A DNA stretch of 35,805 nt from DAOTZU01 sp034433995 (GCA_034433995.1 DAOTZU010000008.1:1-35805); one strand, 5' to 3'; counted from the first letter of the stretch, positions 7,844 to 15,095 are shown. The notes: generated by a model not told the origin, from the sequence alone. Translations and numbers: made by a program.

Positions 7844-8968
7844 ATGGGCTTGATCCTGCTACGCTATGGCGAGCTGGCCCTGAAAGGCAAAAACCGGGGG
7901 GATTTCGTGCGCCGCCTGCGCCAGAACGTCCGCGCCTGTTTAAAGGCGCACGGGATCGCCGGCGAGGTATGGTCTGTGGGCCAGCGCCTCTATGTGCGCA
8001 CCGAGCAGGTGGCCGAGGCGCTGGAGCCGCTGAGCCGCGTCTTTGGCCTGGTCTCCCTCAGCCCGGCGGTGGAGGTGCCCCGCGAGATGGAGGCCATCCT
8101 CCGCGAGGGGGTGCGCCTGGCCGGCGAGGCGGGGGTGGGGCCACAGGTCACCTTCCGCGTGCGGGCGCGCCGCGCCGATAAAACCTTTCCCTTGATCTCG
8201 CCCGAGATCAACCGTCTCTTGGCCGAGGCCATCATCCGCGAGTGGGGAGGCCAAGTGGATCTTTCCGACGCGGCCCAGGTGACCATCGGCGTGGAGGTGG
8301 CCCAGGATGGGGCGCTGCTCTTTGGGCGCATAGTATCGGGGCCCGGCGGGCTGCCCCTGGGCGTGGAGGGGCGCGTGGTGGCCCTCATCTCCGGCGGGAT
8401 AGATTCCCCCGTCGCCGCGTGGCTGATGATGAAACGGGGTTGCTCGGTGATCCCCGTACACTTCTCCCAAAACGAGATCGAAACCCGCAAGGCGCTGGAT
8501 AATATTCAAGTCTTGCAGCGTTACAGCTACGGTTGGGAGCTCCGTCCCACGGTGTTGGACCACCACGAGGTGATCGGCCCCACTTTGGCGCAACTGCGCG
8601 CCCTGGGCGAGGAACGCTGGAGCTGCATCTTGTGCAAGCGAGCGCTCTTGCTCCGCGCCTGCCAGGTCGCCGACGAGCTGGGCGCCCACGCCATCGTCAT
8701 GGGTGATGCTTTGGGACAGGTGGCCAGCCAGACACTGGCCAACCTGGAGGTCATCTCCTTCGGCATCCCCAAGCCTATCCTGCGCCCCCTCATCGGCCTG
8801 GACAAGACCGAGATCGTGGCCCTGGCCCGGCGCATCGGCACATTCGAAATCAGCACCCGAGCCGCGGAGGGCTGTCCCTTTTTGCCGGCCCATCCCCTCA
8901 CCCACGCCACGGTGGAAAAGCTCAAGCAACTGCTTCAGCGCCTCGATGCAGCAACCGCCGTAGCCTAG
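7844..8968 (+). CDS. thiI: tRNA 4-thiouridine synthase ThiI, rhodanese-less, with CxxC...C
   Basis: ThiI adenylates U8 of tRNA and replaces oxygen with sulfur; some members also feed sulfur to thiamin thiazole synthesis. The 374-residue protein has an N-terminal ferredoxin-like domain beginning LLRYGELALKGKNR, a THUMP domain (residues about 60-165), and a PP-loop ATP pyrophosphatase domain with LISGGIDSPVAAW (residues 181-193). It ends without the rhodanese domain that carries the active persulfide in E. coli ThiI. Three cysteines stand out: C261 and C264 (CILC) and C344 (EGCPFLPAHP). Archaeal rhodanese-less ThiI uses such a triad to bind an Fe-S cluster. The ATG at 7844 has AAAGGAG upstream; an in-frame start 23 codons earlier lacks support. 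Confidence 0.93.
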   Translation: MGLILLRYGELALKGKNRGDFVRRLRQNVRACLKAHGIAGEVWSVGQRLYVRTEQVAEALEPLSRVFGLVSLSPAVEVPREMEAILREGVRLAGEAGVGPQVTFRVRARRADKTFPLISPEINRLLAEAIIREWGGQVDLSDAAQVTIGVEVAQDGALLFGRIVSGPGGLPLGVEGRVVALISGGIDSPVAAWLMMKRGCSVIPVHFSQNEIETRKALDNIQVLQRYSYGWELRPTVLDHHEVIGPTLAQLRALGEERWSCILCKRALLLRACQVADELGAHAIVMGDALGQVASQTLANLEVISFGIPKPILRPLIGLDKTEIVALARRIGTFEISTRAAEGCPFLPAHPLTHATVEKLKQLLQRLDAATAVA

Positions 8969-8988
8969 CCCCTTGTGGGCGTTGGCAT

Positions 8989-9306
8989 CTAGCCCAGCAG
9001 GTGGCTCAGCAGGGCATAGGCGGCCATGCCGGAGATCATGGTCAAAATGACGTTGCGGGTGCGCCAGGCCACCAGAAACGTGGGCACGGCGGCCAAGAGG
9101 TAGGGGTTCGCCCAGGAAAGGACCAGCCGATCGTTTTGCACCAGCAGCGCTTGGGCCAGCGAGGCGGCCAACACCGCGCCCGGCACCAAACTGAGCCAAT
9201 CCTTGGCCCAGGGGGGCAGCTCTACCCGGCTGAGGACTGCCAAGGGCAAAAAACGCAACAGGAACGTGCCTGCAGCCAGGCCCAGGATCAAGAGCGTCGT
9301 GGCCAT
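8989..9306 (-). CDS. azlD: AzlD-family small subunit of branched-chain amino acid exporter
   Basis: The 105-residue, very hydrophobic protein has four likely membrane helices: TLLILGLAAGTFLLRFLPLAVL, WLSLVPGAVLAASLAQALL, PYLLAAVPTFLVAW and ILTMISGMAAYALLSHLLG. The early T-F-x-x-R-F-x-P motif and the late small-residue helix are typical of AzlD (YgaH). It pairs with AzlC to export branched-chain amino acids such as valine. The ATG at 9306 lies 19 bp inside the end of azlC, so translation is probably coupled. Its 3' end converges on thiI, 20 bp away, with no visible terminator between. Confidence 0.93.
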   Translation of the reverse strand: MATTLLILGLAAGTFLLRFLPLAVLSRVELPPWAKDWLSLVPGAVLAASLAQALLVQNDRLVLSWANPYLLAAVPTFLVAWRTRNVILTMISGMAAYALLSHLLG

Positions 9307-9965
9307 GTTTTGGTGAACACTCCCAAGGTTGCAGCGATGAGGGTGGCCGCAGTGGTGCTCCATGTGCCCGAGACCAGGGGCCGCAGCGCCAAACTCAACC
9401 CAGCGGCCAATCCGGCCACGAGGGCGGCGCGACGCCCTCGCACCAGCAAAAAGAGCAAACAGATCAGGCTGGCCGGCAGGGCGTATTCCAGGCCATAATC
9501 TGCCGGAATGCCCGCCCCAAAGGCCAGGCCGATTTGGGTGGCGACCTGCCAAGGGCCAAAGATGCCCAGGCCCGAGCCGATGAAAAAGAGCGGATCCGCC
9601 GGATGGCGCTCGAACTCGGCCATGCTGACGGCGAAACTCTCATCCGTAAGGAGGTGGGCCAAAAAGGGCTGCAACCAGCGCGGTGCGCGCCGCATATGGG
9701 GCGTCAACGCGGCGCTGAGCAACACCAGGCGCAGGTTGATCAACACCCCGGTGAGGAGGATCGGCCAAGGGCCCACCCCTTGAGCTAGGAGGCTGGCGGC
9801 GAGGAACTGGGCCGTGCCGGCGAACACCGCGACGGACATCAGCGAGGCCTGCCAAGGGGCCATCCCCTGCCTGGCGATGGCCCCATAGGCGATGCCAAAG
9901 GGCGCCACGCTCAGTGCCAAAGGCAACGTGGCGCGAAAGCCACGCCAGATGCGTGACCAGATCAT
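9288..9965 (-). CDS. azlC: AzlC-family branched-chain amino acid exporter, large subunit
   Basis: The 225-residue membrane protein has the AzlC (YgaZ) pattern: GFRATLPLALSVAPFGIAYGAIARQGMAPWQASLMSVAVFAGTAQFLAASLL, then LINLRLVLLSAALTPHMRR and the conserved LLTDESFAVS. It works with AzlD as a branched-chain amino acid exporter in the cytoplasmic membrane. The ATG at 9965 is chosen because the frame upstream lacks family character and lies in the next gene. It overlaps the stop of the DUF123 gene by four bases (ATGA) and the azlD start by 19 bases, making a tight three-gene operon. Confidence 0.94.
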   Translation of the reverse strand: MIWSRIWRGFRATLPLALSVAPFGIAYGAIARQGMAPWQASLMSVAVFAGTAQFLAASLLAQGVGPWPILLTGVLINLRLVLLSAALTPHMRRAPRWLQPFLAHLLTDESFAVSMAEFERHPADPLFFIGSGLGIFGPWQVATQIGLAFGAGIPADYGLEYALPASLICLLFLLVRGRRAALVAGLAAGLSLALRPLVSGTWSTTAATLIAATLGVFTKTWPRRS

Positions 9966-10417
9966 CTTCCTTGCTCCATGGGGGGTTCCCACAACTCGAT
10001 CATCCCAGGCACACCCAGCGCGGCCAGCTGCGCTTGAAACGCATCGCGGGAGATGGGCCCCCGGCAAAAGAACAGATGCGTGGCACAAGAACAATCCGAG
10101 GCGCCAAACCCGCGCACACCGGGGCTGATGCCCCCCATCCGGGCCAGCGCCTGGGCCCAAGCACATTCCAGGCGCTCCGCGCCCGTATGATGCCAGATCT
10201 CACGGATGGTGGCGCGCTGCAAGAGATAGTCAATGTGCCAATGCATGCGTTTGGTGGCGCGCCGGTGCCGCGCCAAGCGCGCTGCCAGACCGCCCAACGC
10301 GCTCCCCACGTAGGCATAATAGCCCGGCGTAAAGGTGACCTTTCCCAAGCTGCCCACGCCAAGCGAGCTCTCCTCGGCCAGCTCCAGCCAGAGGATATAG
10401 GTTCCCGGTTTGCTCAT
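9962..10417 (-). CDS. GIY-YIG/Uri-superfamily nuclease-like protein (DUF123)
   Basis: The 151-residue protein shows the ordered DUF123 motifs: GTYILWLEL, YYAYVGSALGGLAARLARH, MHWHIDYLL, LECAWAQAL and GFGASDCSCATHLF. DUF123 proteins belong to the GIY-YIG fold of small endonucleases; the GTY...YAYVGSA pair is the GIY-YIG equivalent, with an Arg following. The substrate is unknown. The ATG at 10417 fits homologues, which begin just before G-T-Y. A TTG 12 codons upstream (10453) is in frame but is part of the promoter -35. No ribosome site precedes 10417. It heads an overlapping operon with azlC and azlD. Confidence 0.88.
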   Translation of the reverse strand: MSKPGTYILWLELAEESSLGVGSLGKVTFTPGYYAYVGSALGGLAARLARHRRATKRMHWHIDYLLQRATIREIWHHTGAERLECAWAQALARMGGISPGVRGFGASDCSCATHLFFCRGPISRDAFQAQLAALGVPGMIELWEPPMEQGR

Positions 10418-10424
10418 GGGCCAG

Positions 10425-10453
10425 AGTGTACGCAACCAGGGCAGCGTGTGCAA
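10425..10453 (-). promoter_or_regulatory. Sigma-70 promoter of the DUF123-azlCD operon, leaderless geometry
   Basis: On the minus strand TTGCAC (10453-10448) and TACACT (10430-10425) are 17 bp apart. Seven bases, CTGGCCC, separate the -10 from the ATG at 10417. This is the same spacing as at tlyA, so transcription probably begins at the start codon. Confidence 0.7.
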
Positions 10454-10490
10454 GTATCGCCCAGGGCGATTTCTTGCTTGAATCAGGGTG

Positions 10491-10499
10491 TGGTATAAT
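10491..10499 (+). promoter_or_regulatory. Extended -10 promoter of the EF-G-2 gene
   Basis: TGGTATAAT contains a perfect TATAAT (10494-10499) preceded by the TGn of an extended -10. No good -35 stands at 17 bp; TTGCTT is only 14 bp upstream. The start should be near 10506, leaving a leader of about 26 nt with a strong AGGAGG before the ATG at 10532. Confidence 0.75.
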
Positions 10500-10531
10500 C
10501 GCGCTATCTGTGGATCAGCCTAGGAGGATGC

Positions 10532-12604
10532 ATGAGGGAGTACAAACCAGAGCAATTGCGCAATGTGGTGCTGGTGGGGCACGGGTCCAGTGGCAAAACG
10601 TCGCTCAGTGAGGCCCTGTTGTACGACTCTGGCGCCATCTCGCGGCTGGGCCGCGTTGAAGAGCACAATACGGTCTCGGATTACGACGAAGAAGAACAAG
10701 CGCGCGGGTTCTCGGTCAACTGTTCCGTCTTGCCCTGCGAATGGCAAGAGACCAAACTGAACATCCTGGATGTGCCGGGCTATGTGGATTTCGCCGGTGA
10801 GGTCAAGGCGGCCATCCGCGCGGCCGATAGCGCCGTCCTGGTCATCTGCGCCGCCTCCGGCGTGGAGGTGGGGGCCGAGCTCCACTGGGGTTTCCTGGAT
10901 GAGGCCCAGCTCCCGCGCATGGTGTTCATCAACAAGATGGACCGCGAGAACGCCAACTTTGCCCGCACCATGGAACAACTGCGCGCCAAGTTCGACACGA
11001 CCTTTGTGCCCCTTCAGTTGCCCATCGGCGCGCAAGAAAGTTTCACCGGCCTGGTGGATCTGATCACCATGAAGGCCTATCTCGGCCCGGAGGGCAAGGA
11101 GGCGCCCATCCCGGCCGACTTGCAGAGCCAAGCTGCCGAGGCGCGCACGCAGATGATGGAGTTCGCCGCCGAGGCGGACGATGAGCTGATGATGAAGTAT
11201 CTGGAGGGCGAGGAACTTTCCGCCGAGGAGCTCCTGGCGGGGTTAGCTTCCGGGGCCAAGCGGCGCGATTTTTGCCTGGTGTTGGTCGGCTCGGCCACGA
11301 AAAACATCGGCGTCAAGCAGTTGTTGAGCGCCATGGTCTCCTTTGCCGTGGCGCCCACCGAGAGGGAGTACCGGGCCACCAACGCGGCCACCCGCGAGGA
11401 GCAGATCCTCCGCGCCGATCCGGCCGGCCCGCTGGTGGTGCAGGTCTTCAAGACTCTGGCCGACCCCTTTGTGGGCAAACTGAGCTACTTCCGCGTCTTT
11501 AGCGGCACCATGGCCTCCGATAGCCGGGTATACAACGTCACCAAAGAGACCGAGGAGCGTCTGGGCCAGCTCTTTATGGTGCGGGGGAAGGAGCAGACGC
11601 CGGTGCCCCAGGTCAAGGCCGGCGATATCGGCGTGGTGGCCAAGTTGAGCGCTACCGCCACAGGCGATACCCTGGGCGATCGGGGCGCGCCGTATCTCAT
11701 GCCCCCCATCATCTATCCCGACCCGTTGTACTCGGTGGCCGTCTTTCCCAAGACCAAGGCCGACCTCGACAAGCTGGGCGCGGCGTTGGCCCGGTTGACG
11801 GAGGAAGACCCCACCCTGCGGGTGGAGCGTAACACCGAGACCAACGAGACCATCGTCTCCGGGATGGGTGAATCCCACATTCAAATCGCCGCCCGACGGT
11901 TGGCGCAAAAGTTTGGCGTCGAGATCATCACGGATATGCCCACCATCCCCTATCGGGAAACCATCACCAAGACGGCCTCCGCCCAAGGCCGCCACAAGAA
12001 GCAGACCGGCGGGCGCGGCCAATTTGGTGATGTGTGGATCCGCTTCGAGCCGCTGGAGCGCGGCGCCGGGTTCGAGTTCGCCAGCGAGATCTTTGGCGGC
12101 GCGGTGCCCAAAAACTATATCCCCGCCGTGGAAAAGGGCCTCCACGAGATCATGCAACAAGGGGTCCTGGCCGGGTTCCCCACGGTGGATTTCCGCGCCG
12201 TGATCTATGATGGCTCCTACCACCCGGTGGATTCCTCCGAGTTGGCCTTCAAGCTGGCCGCCCATTTGGCCTTCAAGAACGCCATCCCTGAGGCCGGGCC
12301 TGTCCTCCTGGAACCGATCATGGAGATCGTCGTCACCGTGCCCGAAAGCTTTATGGGCGATATCCTGGGCGACCTAAACACCCGCCGGGCGCGGGTGTTG
12401 GGCATGGAGCAAGCTCGCGGCAACGGCATCGTCACGGCCCTGGTGCCCCTGGCCGAGATCCAGCGTTACGCCACAGATTTGCGCTCCATGACCCAAGGCC
12501 GGGGCTATTACACGATGAAATTCTCCCATTACGATATCGTCCCGGCGCATCTGGTGGATAAAATCCGCGAGGAGGCCGCCAAGAAACGGGCGGCGCGGGA
12601 GTAA
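10532..12604 (+). CDS. EF-G-2-type elongation factor G-like GTPase
   Basis: This is a 690-residue protein with all five EF-G domains. Its GTPase motifs are those of the EF-G-2 paralogue rather than of housekeeping EF-G: G1 is GHGSSGKTSL (residues 16-25), G3 is DVPGYVDF with Tyr84 where EF-G has catalytic His, and G4 is FINKMD. The switch I region reads EEEQARGFSVNCSVLP, replacing the classic RGITI block. Domain IV carries QTGGRGQFGDVWIRFEP, and the C-terminus has GYYTMKFSHYDIVP. In Thermus such a paralogue still binds ribosomes and GTP, but its cellular role is unclear. It is probably not the only EF-G in this genome (inference). A terminator-like palindrome follows. Confidence 0.92.
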   Translation: MREYKPEQLRNVVLVGHGSSGKTSLSEALLYDSGAISRLGRVEEHNTVSDYDEEEQARGFSVNCSVLPCEWQETKLNILDVPGYVDFAGEVKAAIRAADSAVLVICAASGVEVGAELHWGFLDEAQLPRMVFINKMDRENANFARTMEQLRAKFDTTFVPLQLPIGAQESFTGLVDLITMKAYLGPEGKEAPIPADLQSQAAEARTQMMEFAAEADDELMMKYLEGEELSAEELLAGLASGAKRRDFCLVLVGSATKNIGVKQLLSAMVSFAVAPTEREYRATNAATREEQILRADPAGPLVVQVFKTLADPFVGKLSYFRVFSGTMASDSRVYNVTKETEERLGQLFMVRGKEQTPVPQVKAGDIGVVAKLSATATGDTLGDRGAPYLMPPIIYPDPLYSVAVFPKTKADLDKLGAALARLTEEDPTLRVERNTETNETIVSGMGESHIQIAARRLAQKFGVEIITDMPTIPYRETITKTASAQGRHKKQTGGRGQFGDVWIRFEPLERGAGFEFASEIFGGAVPKNYIPAVEKGLHEIMQQGVLAGFPTVDFRAVIYDGSYHPVDSSELAFKLAAHLAFKNAIPEAGPVLLEPIMEIVVTVPESFMGDILGDLNTRRARVLGMEQARGNGIVTALVPLAEIQRYATDLRSMTQGRGYYTMKFSHYDIVPAHLVDKIREEAAKKRAARE

Positions 12605-12630
12605 TTCCGCCCGACACCAGCGTTTCCGGA

Positions 12631-12659
12631 GACCCGACAGGTGCCCACCCTGTCGGGTC
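12631..12659 (+). terminator. Terminator-like palindrome after the EF-G-2 gene (related to repeat family)
   Basis: GACCCGACAGG (12631-12641) pairs perfectly with CCTGTCGGGTC (12649-12659) around seven bases, followed by TTGCTCATT, a weak T-run. The arm shares CCCGACAGGT with the repeat copy at 25010. It may be both a terminator and a member of that interspersed palindrome family. Confidence 0.6.
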
Positions 12660-12695
12660 TTGCTCATTATCCCATCTCGATAAGGAGTGCAGGCT

Positions 12696-13739
12696 ATGAG
12701 AGCGTTGGTAAAATACGCCCCCGGCAAAGGCCATGTGGCCATCCGCGAGGTGCCGGTGCGCCCGCCCAAAGAGGATGAGCTATTGATCAAGGTCAAGTAT
12801 TGCGGCATCTGCGGCACCGATCTGCACATCTATGCCGACGAGTTCCCCAATACGCCGCCCGTCATCATGGGACATGAATATTGCGGCACGGTGGCGCAGG
12901 TGGGCGAAGCGGTGCGGGATGCCTGGCGGGTGGGCGAGCGGGTGGTGGGCGAGCTCCACACCGGCGCTTGCGGCACGTGTGACCTCTGCCGCGCCGGCAA
13001 ACCCCACATCTGTGCGCACAAGCTGGCCCTGGGCTCCAAATACGACGGCGCCTTTGCGGAATATCTCACCTTGCCCGCCTGGCTGGCCCACCGCATCCCC
13101 GAAGGGGTCCCCTGGGAGGTGGCCGGCGTCAGCGAGCCTTTCGCCATCACCGCCCACTGCCTGGTGGAACGGGGCAACCTGGGCCCAGGGCAGACGGTGC
13201 TCATCTCCGGCGCGGCCACCATGGGGCTGATGGCCACCATCTGGGCCAGCCGTCTGGGGGCCAAGGAGATCATCGTCTCGGGCACCGAGATGGACGCGGC
13301 GTTGCGCTTCCCCCTGGCCCGGGCCTTGGGCGCCACCCGGGTGGTGAACGTGCAACGGGAGGATTTGGGCCGGGTGGTGGGCGAGCTGACCGGGGGCATC
13401 GGCGTGGATTGTTGGGTCGAATGTTCCGGGGCGCCGGCGGCCATCGCCTCAGGGCTGGAGCTGGTCAAAAAGACAGGCAAGGCGGTGCTCATCGGCCTGG
13501 TGGGGCCGGAGACGATCCCCATCCCCTGGAACACTATCCTCTACAAAGAGCTGGATCTGGTGGGCTGCTTCAGCTCGCCGCCCTCCAGTTGGCACAAGGC
13601 CCTCGCGGTGGAGGCCGAGGAGGCGCCCAAGTTGCGCCAACTGGTCAGCGACATCATCCCGCTGGACGCCTGGGAGGAGGGGTTTGCCCGCATGCGCCGA
13701 GGTGAGGTGGTGAAAATCTTGGTGGATCTGGAGGCGTAG
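12696..13739 (+). CDS. Zinc-dependent medium-chain dehydrogenase (sorbitol/threonine DH-like)
   Basis: This is a 347-residue NAD(P)-dependent polyol or alcohol dehydrogenase of the MDR family. Catalytic-zinc ligands are Cys39 (GICGTDLH), His60 and Glu61 (GHEYCG). The structural-zinc lobe is intact with Cys92, 95, 98 and 106. The Rossmann domain begins QTVLISGAATMGLMATIWASRLGA, where the usual GxGxxG is GAATMG. The substrate cannot be read from the sequence; sorbitol, threonine or inositol-type substrates are all possible. The ATG at 12696 has AAGGAG nine bases upstream; a GTG three codons earlier (12687) overlaps the ribosome site. The VOC gene follows two bases after the stop, so the two are an operon. 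Confidence 0.9.
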   Translation: MRALVKYAPGKGHVAIREVPVRPPKEDELLIKVKYCGICGTDLHIYADEFPNTPPVIMGHEYCGTVAQVGEAVRDAWRVGERVVGELHTGACGTCDLCRAGKPHICAHKLALGSKYDGAFAEYLTLPAWLAHRIPEGVPWEVAGVSEPFAITAHCLVERGNLGPGQTVLISGAATMGLMATIWASRLGAKEIIVSGTEMDAALRFPLARALGATRVVNVQREDLGRVVGELTGGIGVDCWVECSGAPAAIASGLELVKKTGKAVLIGLVGPETIPIPWNTILYKELDLVGCFSSPPSSWHKALAVEAEEAPKLRQLVSDIIPLDAWEEGFARMRRGEVVKILVDLEA

Positions 13740-13741
13740 CG

Positions 13742-14182
13742 ATGTTCACCCGCATGGATCACGTGGCCATGAGCGTGCAAGACATGGAAAAGTGCATCGC
13801 CTTTTATCGCGATGTCATCGGTTTTGAGAAGGTGTTCGACCGCGAGTTCGATGTGGCCATGGGCAAACTCATCGGCATCGAGGGGACACGGGTGCGCATC
13901 GTCCACATGCGCTTCCACGAGAACGTCCTCGAGCTCTTTGCCTACAGCTATCCCCAGGGCCGACCGCCCCGCCCCGACCGCACCCAGGCGGATTACGGCT
14001 TGATCCACATCGGCTTCATGGTGGAGGATTTCTGGGGCACCTATCGTTACCTGGTGGAGCGCGGGGTCAAGTTCTTGGGCGAGCCGGTGGAGATCCGCCC
14101 CGGCGTGTTCGTGGCCTATTTTCATGGCGCCGAGTACGAGGTGTGCGAGATCCGCGAGATCGTGCCCCAAAAACAGGGCTAA
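13742..14182 (+). CDS. VOC-family (glyoxalase/dioxygenase fold) metalloprotein
   Basis: The 146-residue protein has two beta-alpha-beta-beta-beta modules. Candidate metal ligands fall in the usual places: His7 (MDHVAMSV), Glu64 (VLELFAY), His89 (GLIHIGFMV) and Glu133/Glu136 (YEVCEI). The first module ends in the typical KCIAFYRDVIGFEKVF. Glyoxalase I, methylmalonyl-CoA epimerase and extradiol dioxygenases share this fold; the reaction here is open. It starts two bases after the dehydrogenase stop, using a ribosome site inside that gene (GGAGGCG), so both probably act in one pathway. A hairpin shared with the converging peroxiredoxin follows. Confidence 0.88.
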   Translation: MFTRMDHVAMSVQDMEKCIAFYRDVIGFEKVFDREFDVAMGKLIGIEGTRVRIVHMRFHENVLELFAYSYPQGRPPRPDRTQADYGLIHIGFMVEDFWGTYRYLVERGVKFLGEPVEIRPGVFVAYFHGAEYEVCEIREIVPQKQG

Positions 14183-14186
14183 GCAG

Positions 14187-14222
14187 AAAAAATCAGGCGG
14201 CGTGGATGGTCCACGCCGCCTG
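14187..14222 (-). terminator. Rho-independent terminator of the selenoprotein peroxiredoxin
   Basis: CAGGCGGCGTGGA (14194-14206) and TCCACGCCGCCTG (14210-14222) form a perfect 13-bp stem with a TGG loop. On the minus strand it is followed by six T (14192-14187). On the plus strand it follows the VOC gene but lacks a T-run. Confidence 0.9.
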
Positions 14223-14252
14223 AGCGCTGGGTGGGGCTGCCATCCCCCAAGC

Positions 14253-14957
14253 TTACGGTTTCCAGATCTCCCAAACCCTGCCCACCAAGGCGGGGCCGGG
14301 TTTGAGGGTGGGTTGTCCTGGCTGCCAGCCCGAAGGGGTCACTTCGCCGGTGGCGCGCACATGCTGGAAAGCCTTGATCTGGCGGATCAGTTCATCAGGG
14401 TTGCGCCCCACCTCAGGGGTCAACACTTCCATTGCCCGGATGACGAAATCGGGATCAATGATAAAGCGGCCGCGGATATCCACCCCCGCCGCCTCATCGT
14501 AAACGCCATAGAGGGCGCCGATCTTGCCCCCCGCGTCGGAGAGCATCGGGAAGGGCACGCCGCCATCCACCATCTTGGAGAGCTCTTGCTCCTGCCAGAT
14601 CTTGTGGACAAAGCGGCTATCGGTGCTCATGGCCAACACTTCGACACCCAAGGCCTTGAACTGATCATAGCGGGCGGCGACCGCCGCCAGCTCGGTGGGT
14701 CAGACGAAGGTGAAATCTCCGGGGTAGAAACAGAGGACGATCCACTTGCCCTTGTAATCCGAAAGTTTGACCGGTTTAAAGCCCACGCCCGCGACAAAGG
14801 CGTTGGCTTCAAAATCAATGGCTTCTTGGCCGACACGCGCCAACATTTTGCGCACCTCCTGTGTTGAAGCAGCGCCCGAGGGGGCGCCGGCGGTTGCCTC
14901 GGCGGGGATGATGGGCCCGCGGGCAGGCTTGACACAACCTTCCTTTAACTCTGGCAT
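14253..14957 (-). CDS. Selenocysteine-containing AhpC-type peroxiredoxin (in-frame UGA at peroxidatic position)
   Basis: Reading through one UGA (14702-14700) gives a continuous 234-residue AhpC/Prx1-type peroxiredoxin, which reduces peroxides with a catalytic thiol or selenol. Codon 86 is UGA in the context YPGDFTFV-U-PTEL; the family consensus is YPxDFTFVCPTE, so UGA replaces exactly the peroxidatic Cys. Downstream sequence is intact (AMSTDSRF, FPMLSD, YGVYDEAAG, RGRFIIDP). A bSECIS-like hairpin lies at 14669-14692. The C-terminal motif is GEVTPSGW where typical enzymes have GEVCPxxW, so the usual resolving Cys is missing; only Cys8 and Cys76 remain. An N-terminal tail of about 45 residues precedes the fold. 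The ATG at 14957 has AAAGGAGGT. A pseudogene is less likely given the UGA placement, strong promoter, ribosome site and terminator. Confidence 0.9.
14669..14692 (-). promoter_or_regulatory. Bacterial SECIS-like hairpin
   Basis: On the minus strand GGCGGC (14688-14683) pairs with GCCGCC (14678-14673) around the tetraloop GGUC, extended below a single U/C mismatch by AGC/GCU. The loop begins 18 nt after the UGA and its first two bases are G. Both features fit known bacterial SECIS elements, which lie within the coding region and have a G among the first two apical-loop bases. Confidence 0.8.
14700..14702 (-). other. UGA codon predicted to encode selenocysteine (codon 86)
   Basis: The plus strand reads TCA here, so the minus strand has TGA, in frame with both halves of the peroxiredoxin and aligned with the peroxidatic cysteine of the FTFVCPTE motif. 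Confidence 0.88.
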
Positions 14958-15044
14958 AGTGACCTCCTTTGGTCGAGATCGGCATCGGATGGCAGCCCCA
15001 CCGACCCAACGCTGCCAGGCAAGATGTGACCTGGCCTTGCCCCT

Positions 15045-15074
15045 ATTATGGCATCCAGTGAGAACGATTGTCAA
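15045..15074 (-). promoter_or_regulatory. Promoter of the selenoprotein peroxiredoxin
   Basis: On the minus strand TTGACA (15074-15069) and CATAAT (15050-15045) are 18 bp apart. The leader is about 80 nt and contains a CCAGG/CCTGG inverted pair before the AAAGGAGGT ribosome site. Confidence 0.75.
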
Positions 15075-15095
15075 GAGATGGAGCCAACGTCTCAC

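Noticed and set aside
9966..10166. Longer AzlC beginning at 10166
   Set aside because: The extra 67 residues are out-of-frame sequence of the DUF123 gene and lack AzlC character.
14253..14957. Two separate peroxiredoxin fragment genes, or a pseudogene
   Set aside because: Both fragments share a frame, join at a single UGA at the peroxidatic Cys position, and a SECIS-like hairpin follows; no other damage is visible.
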